Shown here piece after piece: positions 43,173 through 52,040 of a stretch of 64,000 nt of DNA. A program made the position numbers and the translations under genes. The first letter of the stretch is position 1, and each line of letters opens with the position of its first letter. The notes beneath the pieces are model-generated. The model saw only the letters and a program-made list of their open reading frames with translations. It ran no database searches and was not told where the DNA came from. Source of the stretch: Clostridiales bacterium (GTDB lineage: Bacteria; Bacillota; Clostridia; Saccharofermentanales; Saccharofermentanaceae); the NCBI GenBank assembly GCA_017649645.1, contig JAGCGK010000143.1, positions 62,001-126,000 on the forward strand, given 5' to 3'.

Positions 43173-43732
43173 TTGTTAATAGCGGAAAAGTTGCCTGTAA
43201 GGCTACAAATAGAAGATATTTCAAAGTATTGGTATCGGTTATATTGATGTGCACTGTTTTGATGTGCTCATGTAATCGTGATGTGCCTGACGATAAGGTT
43301 ACGCCGGATAACTTGAATAATTCTGCCCAGAACGTGTGTCGAGGCTTTTTTCAATCGATATACGAAGATGATATGGAACTGTTTAAAAAGTGCTTTAACG
43401 ATCACTATTTTGACGGAAACGAAGAAGAAGTCTTTAAGGGATACAAAGACAGTTCTGTTTCAGGTATGACTTTTGTCGGTACCAAGCATATAGCTACCAG
43501 ACCTTGTGATGAGAATAATGATCTGAATTATGACACGGTAAAGGGAAATATCGCTTTCTTCCATAATATAGCTGAGGATGAAATTAAAGATATTCAATTA
43601 GTCAGCGTAAAGCTGTTTTTTGAAGATCAGGGAACACCTAAGACTATAGAGGTTTATTCGATTATTTATCTTGCTGAACAATCCTGGTATTTCTTTTCTG
43701 TTGTGGACGTTACTGCAAAAAACGCAAAATGA
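43169..43732 (+). CDS. small lipoprotein of unknown function
   Basis: 187 residues. About twenty cytoplasmic residues precede a hydrophobic stretch ending in the lipobox-like LMCSC (Cys34/Cys35). The mature part is acidic with a low-complexity start and an NTF2-like/DUF-style helix plus sheet pattern (NVCRGFFQSIYEDDMELFKKCF). It overlaps the rarA stop by four bases. I do not recognise the family. Confidence 0.65.
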   Translation: MIVNSGKVACKATNRRYFKVLVSVILMCTVLMCSCNRDVPDDKVTPDNLNNSAQNVCRGFFQSIYEDDMELFKKCFNDHYFDGNEEEVFKGYKDSSVSGMTFVGTKHIATRPCDENNDLNYDTVKGNIAFFHNIAEDEIKDIQLVSVKLFFEDQGTPKTIEVYSIIYLAEQSWYFFSVVDVTAKNAK

Positions 43733-43741
43733 CATAAAAAG

Positions 43742-43770
43742 TTCATATTTTCTGAAACTTATAGTATAAT
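43742..43770 (+). promoter_or_regulatory. promoter of the M18 aminopeptidase gene
   Basis: TTCATA and TATAAT are 17 bp apart, 31 bp before the ATG at 43802. Confidence 0.5.
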
Positions 43771-43801
43771 TAAGTGTTAGATAATAAGGAGAACAGAGAA
43801 T

Positions 43802-45217
43802 ATGGCCAATAAAAAGAAAACAGATGCAAAAGATCTTTTTGCAGAGTATCCAAACTTATATAAGACATCCAGTAATGATGAGATCGATGCATGCATGAGT
43901 TTTGCTGAAGATTATAAGGCATTTCTGGATATTTCTAAGACAGAACGCGAATTTGTTAAGAATGCTATCGATGCTTGCGAGAGTGTCGGATTTGTAGATA
44001 TAGAGACTAAAAAATCTCTTAAGCCGGGTGATAAAGTATATTCTTCCATCAGAGGTAAGGGCATAGTAATGGCCGTTATCGGTAAGAAGAATGAAGGATT
44101 CAACATCCTTGGAGCTCATATTGATTCACCTAGGCTTGACCTTAAACCTAATCCTATCTATGAAGAAGATGAGACAACATACTTCAAGACTCACTATTAT
44201 GGCGGGATCAAGAAGTATCAGTGGACTACTATTCCTCTGGCTATTCACGGATGCGTATTTACCAAGGACGGAAAAGCTCATGAGATCGTAGTTGGTGAAA
44301 AGGACGATGACCCGATATTCTACATTACAGACCTTCTTCCTCATTTGGCTAATGAGCAGATGAAGAAGAGTCCAAGTGATTTTATCTCCGGTGAGGATCT
44401 TAATGTAGTTATCGGCGGTATTCCTTACAAGGATTCTAAGAAAGAGGATAAGAAGCCTTTTAAAGCTAATATCCTTAAGCTTCTTAATGACAATTACGGT
44501 ATCACCGAAAAGGACTTTGTCTCAGGCGAGATCGAGATCGTTCCTGCTGTTAAAGCTCGTGACGTAGGATTTGATCGTGCTTATATTGCTGCTTATGGTC
44601 ATGATGATAAGGTTTGTGCTTATCCGGCACTTATGGCTCTTCTTGAGCAGGAAAGACCAAGCAAGACCTGTGTGACCATGCTTACTGATAAAGAGGAGAT
44701 CGGTTCATATTCAAATTCCGGTGCCCAGTCTGTTCTTTATGAGAATTTCCTGATGGAAGTTTTCGCTAAGCAGACAGGTAAAGCATTTGATCTTCTTGCT
44801 TATCGTAAATTCATTGCTAACTCAAAGATGCTTTCCACAGACGTTTCAAATGCATTTGATCCTAAGTATGCCAGTGTTTCTGAGAGAAACAATACGGCCT
44901 ATCTATCTCATGGAATCAAGATCGAGAAATATGTCGGAGCCAGAGGAAAGTCCGGAACTAATGAAGCAAACGGTGATTTTGTTGCTGACATCATCAGGAT
45001 ATTCGAAGAAAATTCCGTAAGTTGGCAGACAGGCGAACTCGGTAAGGTCGATGCAGGCGGTGGCGGAACCATTTCTGCTTATATGGCTAAGCACGGAATG
45101 GAAGTTTTGGACTGTGGTGTTCCTGTATGGTCGATGCATGCTCCTTATGAGCTTATCTCCAAGATCGATCTGTACAGCACTTATCTAGCTTATAAATCAT
45201 TCATAGAAAATATTTAA
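43802..45217 (+). CDS. M18 family aminopeptidase
   Basis: 471 residues of the M18 (aspartyl aminopeptidase-like) metallopeptidases, which act as large tetrahedral dodecamers in the cytosol and remove N-terminal residues. Metal ligands are visible in GAHIDSPRLDLK (His/Asp), DKEEIGSYSNSGAQ (Glu-Glu), a later Asp in MLSTDVSNAFDP, and PVWSMHAPYELISK (His). Length is normal. It is followed after 14 bp by the LTA-synthase-like cassette. Confidence 0.88.
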   Translation: MANKKKTDAKDLFAEYPNLYKTSSNDEIDACMSFAEDYKAFLDISKTEREFVKNAIDACESVGFVDIETKKSLKPGDKVYSSIRGKGIVMAVIGKKNEGFNILGAHIDSPRLDLKPNPIYEEDETTYFKTHYYGGIKKYQWTTIPLAIHGCVFTKDGKAHEIVVGEKDDDPIFYITDLLPHLANEQMKKSPSDFISGEDLNVVIGGIPYKDSKKEDKKPFKANILKLLNDNYGITEKDFVSGEIEIVPAVKARDVGFDRAYIAAYGHDDKVCAYPALMALLEQERPSKTCVTMLTDKEEIGSYSNSGAQSVLYENFLMEVFAKQTGKAFDLLAYRKFIANSKMLSTDVSNAFDPKYASVSERNNTAYLSHGIKIEKYVGARGKSGTNEANGDFVADIIRIFEENSVSWQTGELGKVDAGGGGTISAYMAKHGMEVLDCGVPVWSMHAPYELISKIDLYSTYLAYKSFIENI

Positions 45218-45231
45218 AGGATAGAGATTTA

Positions 45232-47346
45232 ATGAATACTTTGATTTCAGTCTTCAGAAAAAGCCCGTTACTCGGAAAGATATGCTTTTACTTTTTGATG
45301 TTCTTTCTTGCAGTACAGAATTTACTGTATTTTGACTATACTGCTTATAGAATGATCTTTCCTCTGATAATCACACTTTTCTCGTTATTTACGGGTTTTC
45401 ATGTCAGTGTGTTCAAAAAGGAGATCACTAAAAAGCATAAGCTGATCGCTTTGGTATTAACAGTTCCATTGCTTTATATCTTTTTCTTCTTCTTTACGGG
45501 TACGAGAAATCCGGTATTCCTTTATAGAGAGCGAGTCAAGAGTCCGCTTTCCATTGTAGTTTTTATATTTGCAATGTTGTGTGATCTTGTATTGGCGTAT
45601 TGGCTCGGTCTTATCTTGTCATTTGCAGTTTGTGAGAAGTTCAAGAAGAGGATCATCAGGCTGGCTTTGTTATTCGCTGCTCTTGGATTCATGCTCATCA
45701 TGTATCTTCCGATGGATTCTTATGTTGCTAATATCCAGAACTTCGGATTTACAATGCATAATTTCTTCTATTACTACATTTTCTTCTACATCAGTCTGGT
45801 TATAATCTTGCCTTTGACTTTTGCAAGACTGAAGGATAAGCATTTTGATCTTATGTATAAGATCCTATTTGCTACTACTATCGGATCATTTATTCAGTAT
45901 ATGTTCATGAATAAGCACTTACCGTATCTTGGTCTTACAGGCGAGAAGATGGTATGGAATATTCCGGTCCTTCTTCTGAATACTGTAATTTGGGTAGCTA
46001 TTTTCGTAGCTGTTTTCATGGCTCCGAAGTTCTTGAAGGATAAATATGAGAAGGTCGGAAATGCCGCATCTCTTATCATCCTCAGCTATCACTTGATATC
46101 TTTGATCCTTGTTATGGTATTTGCTCCTGCTGATGTATATTCATCCAAGATCTTGGCTTACTTTGATCCATCCGATCAATTCCTTCTTTCGAAAAACAAC
46201 AATGTAATAGTATTTGTATTTGATGCCTACGATAATAAGGATATGCAGGATCTTTATATGGCAGATAATCATAGGTTTGACAGACTAAAGGACTTTACTT
46301 TCTATACTAATACTACAAGTACATTTGATTCAACTATAACTTCCATCAACAGTTTCTGTGGAGGATGTGATTATGATAAAACGTACACGTTGGATGAATG
46401 GCTTGATTCTGGTTGGAATAGCGAAAACACAACAAGTTTTTATAACGCAATGCATTCTGCAGGTTATAAATGTAATGCTTATAATTTTGATATTCCGATC
46501 ATCGAATATACAGAAGGCAAATTTGATAATGTCGTAAAATATGACGAACCTCAAGAGAGAAGAGTATTCTTTTTCGACCTGAATAAGTTCTATGATGATT
46601 TCCAGGAACTTGCATTGTATCGTGCTATGCCATATCTGGTTAAGAACCTAGTTTCTCTTGCTATTGACAGAGATGCCTTCAATTTCTACGTTACATATTA
46701 TGATAATGATCAGAGTTGTTATTACAACGATGAGTATATCGAGAATCAGAATTATTCCACAGTGGATGACAACATATTCATGTATAACCATCTGTTTGGT
46801 GTTCATGAACCTTGTGATTATGAACTTGAGAAAGATGCATGTTTTGTAATTATGTATCGTTTGTTGGAGAATCTGGAGAGCATGGGATTATACGACAGCA
46901 GCACGATAATCTTTATGTCAGACCATGGTTCTCATCGTAATGATGCCGAATCAGTAGGTGCTTCTCCGATATTTATGATAAAAGAAGCAAATGTTACTCA
47001 CGATTCTATCGTATTTAATGATGCTCCTATCTGCTTGAGCGACTTTATCGGAACTGTTGCAGTAAATGCCGGACTTGATAATCCGGAGCAGTATGGAAGC
47101 TCGATTTACGATTATGCAGAAGGTGACTACAGAGAGCGTGTCGTATATGAGAGATTGTTCGATTCTTCATTGCCGACAGTATATGCGACGGGTCATTTGT
47201 CTTATATGATCAGATATAATGCCTTCACGAAATATGTAATTTGCGGAAAAGCATCTGATCTTAACGGCATCAATCCTTTTGAGTCACCGACTAATGATAA
47301 AGTTATAGATATTGAAATATTCCCTATGAAGGAGTATTTTGGTTAA
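45232..47346 (+). CDS. LTA-synthase-like membrane enzyme (alkaline phosphatase/sulfatase fold), copy A
   Basis: 704 residues. About eight hydrophobic segments fill residues 1-305, then an extracytoplasmic alkaline-phosphatase-superfamily domain. Metal/catalytic positions: Asp331 in VIVFVFDAYDN, a Thr pair T368/T370 in STITSINSF as nucleophile candidates, and Asp564-His565 in SDHGSH. This is the plan of LtaS, which polymerises glycerol phosphate, and of phosphoethanolamine transferases; the actual donor is unknown. It shares order and motifs along its length with the 697-residue copy at 47.6 kb, and a 76-residue membrane protein lies between them. Confidence 0.8.
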   Translation: MNTLISVFRKSPLLGKICFYFLMFFLAVQNLLYFDYTAYRMIFPLIITLFSLFTGFHVSVFKKEITKKHKLIALVLTVPLLYIFFFFFTGTRNPVFLYRERVKSPLSIVVFIFAMLCDLVLAYWLGLILSFAVCEKFKKRIIRLALLFAALGFMLIMYLPMDSYVANIQNFGFTMHNFFYYYIFFYISLVIILPLTFARLKDKHFDLMYKILFATTIGSFIQYMFMNKHLPYLGLTGEKMVWNIPVLLLNTVIWVAIFVAVFMAPKFLKDKYEKVGNAASLIILSYHLISLILVMVFAPADVYSSKILAYFDPSDQFLLSKNNNVIVFVFDAYDNKDMQDLYMADNHRFDRLKDFTFYTNTTSTFDSTITSINSFCGGCDYDKTYTLDEWLDSGWNSENTTSFYNAMHSAGYKCNAYNFDIPIIEYTEGKFDNVVKYDEPQERRVFFFDLNKFYDDFQELALYRAMPYLVKNLVSLAIDRDAFNFYVTYYDNDQSCYYNDEYIENQNYSTVDDNIFMYNHLFGVHEPCDYELEKDACFVIMYRLLENLESMGLYDSSTIIFMSDHGSHRNDAESVGASPIFMIKEANVTHDSIVFNDAPICLSDFIGTVAVNAGLDNPEQYGSSIYDYAEGDYRERVVYERLFDSSLPTVYATGHLSYMIRYNAFTKYVICGKASDLNGINPFESPTNDKVIDIEIFPMKEYFG

Positions 47347-47371
47347 TATGTTTATGTTTGGAGGTTTTTAA

Positions 47372-47602
47372 ATGTTTAGCGTTTCTTTGTATATAGATCC
47401 TGCTACTACTAGCTATATTATTCAGATCTCAGCTGCTGTAATTGTAGCATTGGGAGCGTTTATTGGAATTTTTTGGAATAAGCTTAAGAGATTGTTCAAG
47501 AAAAAGGGAAAAGATGATGAAGTAAAGGTAGACGAACAGTTTAAGGCCGGTGATAATGACGAAGATGTTGTTATTACAGCTGATGACCTCTTGGACAAAT
47601 AA
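47372..47602 (+). CDS. 76-residue membrane protein of the sulfatase cassette
   Basis: 76 residues. One hydrophobic helix (about 5-32) containing the motif IDPATTSYIIQI, then a basic patch KLKRLFKKKGK and an acidic tail. I recall DPATTSYI-type small proteins next to sulfatase-like surface genes in other Firmicutes, but cannot check. It has a GGAGG ribosome site. The helix plus basic patch predicts a cytoplasmic C-terminus. Candidate partner or activator of the two enzymes. Confidence 0.7.
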   Translation: MFSVSLYIDPATTSYIIQISAAVIVALGAFIGIFWNKLKRLFKKKGKDDEVKVDEQFKAGDNDEDVVITADDLLDK

Positions 47603-47623
47603 TTCTTAGGACGGAAGATAGAT

Positions 47624-49717
47624 TTGCAAATAACTAAAGAGAAAGCTTTGAAGCTTATAAGAAAGTACAGTTTTCTTATACTTGATTTTTTGTTGCTCGT
47701 TTTTATATTTCAGATTTCATATGCTCTTCATAAGTCAGTTTCTTTTATTCTTATGTTGATCCTTTTTGAAATCGTCTCTAAAACGGGGCTTTCAACGCGA
47801 ATAGTCGACAGGTTTAATCCGCCATTGTTCTTTGTATCAATGTGCTTTGCGACTTTCCCGTTGTATTTGTTCTACAACTATTTTTTCAAAGATTTACCGG
47901 ATTTCATAACAAGATTTGCTGCGCCGATCTTGTTGTTGGATTGTATTTTCTTTGCCATATTGATATTTTTCCCGCTCTCGTTTGTCATTAAAGACTCAAA
48001 GGGAGTTGCCAAAAAGTATTTCAAGTCTCTTGTCGGTACATTGGCATTGTCTTTCATGGTAAATATCTATCTGCCTCTTGATTCTTTTATCGGAAATATC
48101 GATAATTTCGAATTCCCGATCCAGAGATTCATCGGATGGCAGCTTTTGTTTTGTGTTGTAGTTGCTTGTTTTGCAGCAACATTGCTTTTCTTGATACCTG
48201 ACAAGATCTATACATTTGTATATGCTGCTTTACTCGGAATAGGTATAGCTGCTTATGTTCAATACAATTTCCTTAACAGCGAACTTACTTTGCTTGGAGT
48301 ATCTAATGATGCTTTAAGCGTTTCAGTTAAGACAAAGGTTATCAATATAATAATCTGGCTGGCTATAATCCTTGCTTGTGAAGCTTTAGCTGTTTTACTT
48401 AAGAAAGTTCAGAAGAAGGAAGATAAAAAGAACTATTTTACTATCGGATTTATCCTTTACTTTGCGCTTCATCTTGTATCCAGCGTTTTGCTGATTGCTT
48501 TTGCTCCTCAGCAGATATATGGAGTAACTTCCGAGTATTTTGTTGATTCAACGGATTGTTATACGGTATCCAAGCATAATAACGTTATCGTCATTGTTTT
48601 TGACTGTTTTGATAATTCATATGTTCAACCTTACTATGAAGAGAATCCTGCTGCATTTGACGGACTTAAGGATTTTACTCTTTATACTGACACCTGCAGT
48701 GTCTATGATTCTACGGTTACTTCTATGTCTCAGATGTTCGGCGGTGCCGAATTCGATAATACTCTTGGTAAGTATGATTGGTTTGAAGCTTCATGGAACA
48801 GTGAAAAGACATTGAAGTTCTATGAGCTCTTACATCAGAACAACTATGAGTGTAACGGTTTTAACTTTGAGATGCCTGAAAAGCAGTATATTTACGGTAA
48901 GTTTGACAATGTTCATAAGAATGAAAAACCTGAACTTCTGGAACTTGACTGGTTTGAATATGAGAGATTCCAGAGAGATTTCGGTAAACTTGCTCTTTTC
49001 CGTTGTTTGCCTTATTGTTTCAAGGAATTCATCGAGTTTGACGGACTTTCATTCAGAGAGATCGCAACATATAAGTTAGGCTCCGATTCTTATTATATGA
49101 ATTCAGATTACCTTGCACATTTGGATCTGCATTTTGCTGATGATGACAAGAATTATCTCATGATCAATCATATCAACGGTACTCATAAGCCTTGTACTTT
49201 GGAAGAAGGTATCGTCAGTTCCTTTGATATCATGAATAAGATCGTTCAGCAGCTGAAAGATCTTGGTGTTTATGATTCTTCTACGATCATATTCACTTCT
49301 GATCACGGCTATCATAATGAGGAAGCCGAATTTGATTGGGGTGCAACACCACTGTTTATGATCAAGGCTCCTAATGATCAGCATGACAGCATCGTATTTA
49401 CGAAAACTCCTGAATACCATGAGGATATTATGGGAACGATCGCTTATCTGACGGGAATCGATCAGTATGTTGAACCGGGATTTTTCGGTAATACTATTTA
49501 TGATTTTGATGAAAACTCCGTAAGAACCAGGATCTTCTATGACAGGATCTATGATGAGGGACTTCCTGCAATTTACAGTACGGGTCGATTGAATTATACG
49601 ACTATCTATAATGCATACTGTAAATATGAGTTCACCGGTCCGTCTGATATCCTTTACGGTAAGGCACCGGGCAGTGAGGGAACTGAATCTCTGCCTATGA
49701 CGGAGTATTTCGGATAA
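47624..49717 (+). CDS. LTA-synthase-like membrane enzyme, copy B
   Basis: 697 residues. Same design as copy A: about eight transmembrane segments to residue ~305, then the sulfatase-fold domain. The predicted residues are Asp327 in VIVFDCFDN, T364/T366 in STVTSMSQMF, and Asp560-His561 in SDHGYH. Shared landmarks with copy A include a WF/WL-x-x-x-WNSEKT segment, FDNV before the middle domain, and an identical end pattern PM.EYFG. The start is TTG at 47624 after GGACGGAAG. Its TAA is directly followed by the stop codon of the convergent xer gene. Confidence 0.8.
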   Translation: MQITKEKALKLIRKYSFLILDFLLLVFIFQISYALHKSVSFILMLILFEIVSKTGLSTRIVDRFNPPLFFVSMCFATFPLYLFYNYFFKDLPDFITRFAAPILLLDCIFFAILIFFPLSFVIKDSKGVAKKYFKSLVGTLALSFMVNIYLPLDSFIGNIDNFEFPIQRFIGWQLLFCVVVACFAATLLFLIPDKIYTFVYAALLGIGIAAYVQYNFLNSELTLLGVSNDALSVSVKTKVINIIIWLAIILACEALAVLLKKVQKKEDKKNYFTIGFILYFALHLVSSVLLIAFAPQQIYGVTSEYFVDSTDCYTVSKHNNVIVIVFDCFDNSYVQPYYEENPAAFDGLKDFTLYTDTCSVYDSTVTSMSQMFGGAEFDNTLGKYDWFEASWNSEKTLKFYELLHQNNYECNGFNFEMPEKQYIYGKFDNVHKNEKPELLELDWFEYERFQRDFGKLALFRCLPYCFKEFIEFDGLSFREIATYKLGSDSYYMNSDYLAHLDLHFADDDKNYLMINHINGTHKPCTLEEGIVSSFDIMNKIVQQLKDLGVYDSSTIIFTSDHGYHNEEAEFDWGATPLFMIKAPNDQHDSIVFTKTPEYHEDIMGTIAYLTGIDQYVEPGFFGNTIYDFDENSVRTRIFYDRIYDEGLPAIYSTGRLNYTTIYNAYCKYEFTGPSDILYGKAPGSEGTESLPMTEYFG

Positions 49718-50695
49718 TCAGATATCTTCCGGAGTAAAATCAGATAACGGATTACTTTCGACGGCCTTGTGTAAGAGGTCGTCGTCTACGTGTGTGTAAA
49801 TCTGAGTAGTCGATACACTGGCATGTCCCAGGATCGTCTGAAGGCTTCTGAGATCCACGTGACCATATTTATACATAAGTGTAGCAGCTGTGTGTCTGAG
49901 CTTATGTACCGAATATGTGTTAGGATCAAGGCCGCTTTGGATGATAAGATTCTTGATCGTTATCTGTATCATGTCTTCAGATAATCTCAATCCTTTTCGA
50001 GAAACAAAAAGAGCATTTTTAGCTTCAGGCTTGATGTTATATTTGTTCCTTACTTTGAGCCATTCTTCTATGGCTTCAATACAGGACTTGTTAAGGTAGA
50101 TCGTTCTTTCTTTGTTTCCTTTACCGATTACAGTCAGTATGTCTCCGTGTATATCATTTAGATTGATGCCTCTAAGCTCAGCAAGACGCATTCCGCAGTT
50201 TAAAAAGAGGATAACGATACAGTAATCTCTCTCGTTTGACTCCGTAGGCGCGTTATAAGCGGCATTGATGAGAGCCTGGCTTTCTTCCAAAGTAAGATAC
50301 TTAGGAGATCTCTTGTTCTTCTTCGGGTTTTCGAGTTCCAGGGTAGGATTATTCTCGAAAAGGTGCTTTTTAACGCAGCAATACTTATAAAAGCTTCTTA
50401 AAGAAGATATCTTTCTCGATCTTGAAGCAGCGTTTAATCCCTGATCTCTGCTGAGCCAGATAAGATAGGCGAAGATGTCATTTGTCTTGATGCCGGATAT
50501 GAATTTAACATCGATATCCGATATGTCGATCCCCTGAAAATCCGTGTCCTTGGAAACGAGTTTTCTGTCTATCTTCATATACCTGAAAAAGATCACGATG
50601 TCACCCTTGTAGTTCTTTACCGTAAGGTCTGAACGGTTCAAAACTGCAAGCATATAATTCTCATATTCTTCTAGTACAGGGAATGAATTAATCAT
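49718..50695 (-). CDS. tyrosine recombinase, XerC/XerD-like
   Basis: 325 residues. SAM-like N-terminal domain (1-~115) and catalytic domain with Arg170, Lys192, His264, Arg267, His291 and Tyr300, a complete active set in the expected order. Length and motifs (LGHASVSTTQIYTHV) fit the chromosome-dimer resolvases XerC/XerD. I cannot tell which one it is. It lies alone on the minus strand with no attachment sites or mobile genes nearby. Confidence 0.87.
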   Translation of the reverse strand: MINSFPVLEEYENYMLAVLNRSDLTVKNYKGDIVIFFRYMKIDRKLVSKDTDFQGIDISDIDVKFISGIKTNDIFAYLIWLSRDQGLNAASRSRKISSLRSFYKYCCVKKHLFENNPTLELENPKKNKRSPKYLTLEESQALINAAYNAPTESNERDYCIVILFLNCGMRLAELRGINLNDIHGDILTVIGKGNKERTIYLNKSCIEAIEEWLKVRNKYNIKPEAKNALFVSRKGLRLSEDMIQITIKNLIIQSGLDPNTYSVHKLRHTAATLMYKYGHVDLRSLQTILGHASVSTTQIYTHVDDDLLHKAVESNPLSDFTPEDI

Positions 50696-50766
50696 GATCC
50701 TCTCCGCTTTGGTAATTCTGTCTACATTTTAACATAATCCATTGTTAATCTTATCGAAAATAGTTA

Positions 50767-50795
50767 TTGAATAAGTATTTTCGTTATGTTAATAT
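50767..50795 (+). promoter_or_regulatory. promoter of asd
   Basis: TTGAAT and TAATAT are 17 bp apart with TGT before the -10. The leader to the ATG at 50849 is about 45 bases and holds a short GTCC/GGAC hairpin. I see no lysine riboswitch. Confidence 0.5.
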
Positions 50796-50848
50796 ACCTC
50801 CGTACAAAGACAGTTGTCCACCACAGGCGGACTGGAAAGAAGGAAAAA

Positions 50849-51934
50849 ATGGAAAAGAAATTAAGAGCAGGCGTTATCGGTGCAACGGGTTATGTAGGTC
50901 AAAGATTCATTTCTTTGCTTGCTGATCACCCTTGGTTTGAGTGTGTTGCAGTATGTGCATCCCCAAGATCTGCCGGTAAGACATACGAAGAGGCAGTAGA
51001 GGGTCGTTGGAAGATTGACGTTGAAATGCCTGAATATGTGAAGAAGCTTGTTGTATATAGTACTGATGATCTTGAGAAATTCTGCGAGCAGGTTGATTTC
51101 TGCTTCTGTGCAGTTGATATGAAGAAGGATGAGATCAGAGCTCTCGAAGAGAGAATAGCTAAGACTGAGACTCCTGTTGTTTCTAATAACTCAGCTCACA
51201 GATGGACAGAGGATGTTCCTATGATCATTCCTGAGATCAATGCTGATCATGCTCAGATCATCGAAGCTCAGAAGAAGAGACTTGGCACAAAGAACGGCTT
51301 TATCGCTGTTAAGCCTAACTGCTCGATCCAGAGCTATGTTCCGGCTCTTACACCACTTCTCGGTTTTGGTATTAAGCAGATCTCTGTTTGTACTTATCAG
51401 GCTATATCAGGTGCAGGTAAGACTTTTAAGGATTGGCCTGAGATGGTAGGTAACATGATCCCATACATTGGCGGTGAGGAAGAGAAGTCCGAGAAAGAGC
51501 CGTTGAAGGTTTGGGGTAAGGTTGCAGGTGATCATATCGAGATCGCTTCACAGCCTGTTATCTCTGCACAGTGCTACAGAGTAGCTGTTCAGGAAGGTCA
51601 TACGGCTGCTGTTTCCGTATCTTTCGATAAGAAGCCGAGCATCGATGAGATGAAGAAGGCTTGGGCAGAGTTTGAAGGTGAGGCTCAGAAGCTTGATCTC
51701 CCATCTGCTCCTAAGAAGTTCCTTCAGTACATTGATGAGGACAATCGTCCACAGCCTAAGCTTGATGCAATGTATGAGAACGGTATGGGCGTATCTATCG
51801 GAAGACTTCGTGAAGACAATATTTTTGATTATAAGTTTACCTGTCTTTCACACAATACTCTGAGAGGTGCTGCAGGCGGCGGTGTTCTTTCCGCTGAACT
51901 TCTCACGGCTAAGGGTTATATCAAAGCTAAGTAA
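50849..51934 (+). CDS. asd: aspartate-semialdehyde dehydrogenase (archaeal/fungal-like clade)
   Basis: 361 residues. Reduces aspartyl phosphate with NADPH, the branch point to lysine/diaminopimelate, threonine and methionine. Features: VIGATGYVGQRFISLL nucleotide loop, catalytic Cys158 in KPNCSIQSY, and HTAAVSVSF. The longer motifs are those of the archaeal/fungal-type enzyme rather than the E. coli type. ATG at 50849 follows AGAAGGA. A TCGAAAA word is upstream of its promoter. Strong terminator follows. Confidence 0.92.
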   Translation: MEKKLRAGVIGATGYVGQRFISLLADHPWFECVAVCASPRSAGKTYEEAVEGRWKIDVEMPEYVKKLVVYSTDDLEKFCEQVDFCFCAVDMKKDEIRALEERIAKTETPVVSNNSAHRWTEDVPMIIPEINADHAQIIEAQKKRLGTKNGFIAVKPNCSIQSYVPALTPLLGFGIKQISVCTYQAISGAGKTFKDWPEMVGNMIPYIGGEEEKSEKEPLKVWGKVAGDHIEIASQPVISAQCYRVAVQEGHTAAVSVSFDKKPSIDEMKKAWAEFEGEAQKLDLPSAPKKFLQYIDEDNRPQPKLDAMYENGMGVSIGRLREDNIFDYKFTCLSHNTLRGAAGGGVLSAELLTAKGYIKAK

Positions 51935-51950
51935 TTTACGTGATTTATTC

Positions 51951-51989
51951 AAAGAGACTGTTTCCTTATGTGAAGCAGTCTCTTTTTTT
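51951..51989 (+). terminator. terminator of asd
   Basis: AAAGAGACTG at 51951-51960 pairs with CAGTCTCTTT at 51976-51985. TTTC and GAAG extend the stem inward, and a T run follows to 51989. The next promoter starts four bases later. Confidence 0.92.
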
Positions 51990-51992
51990 GGC

Positions 51993-52020
51993 TTGACATT
52001 CAGCCGTCTATTAAGATAAT
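51993..52020 (+). promoter_or_regulatory. promoter of the YidC-Tag fusion gene
   Basis: A consensus TTGACA -35 and GATAAT -10, spacer 16 bp, 20 bp before the start codon. Confidence 0.7.
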
Positions 52021-52040
52021 AAATATGGCGAGGTGAAATA

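Noticed and set aside
49718-50695. Xer recombinase as a prophage or integrative-element integrase
   Set aside because: Residues and length fit a core XerC/D. There are no cargo, excisionase or phage genes and no direct repeats typical of attachment sites around it, and the flanks are ordinary genes.
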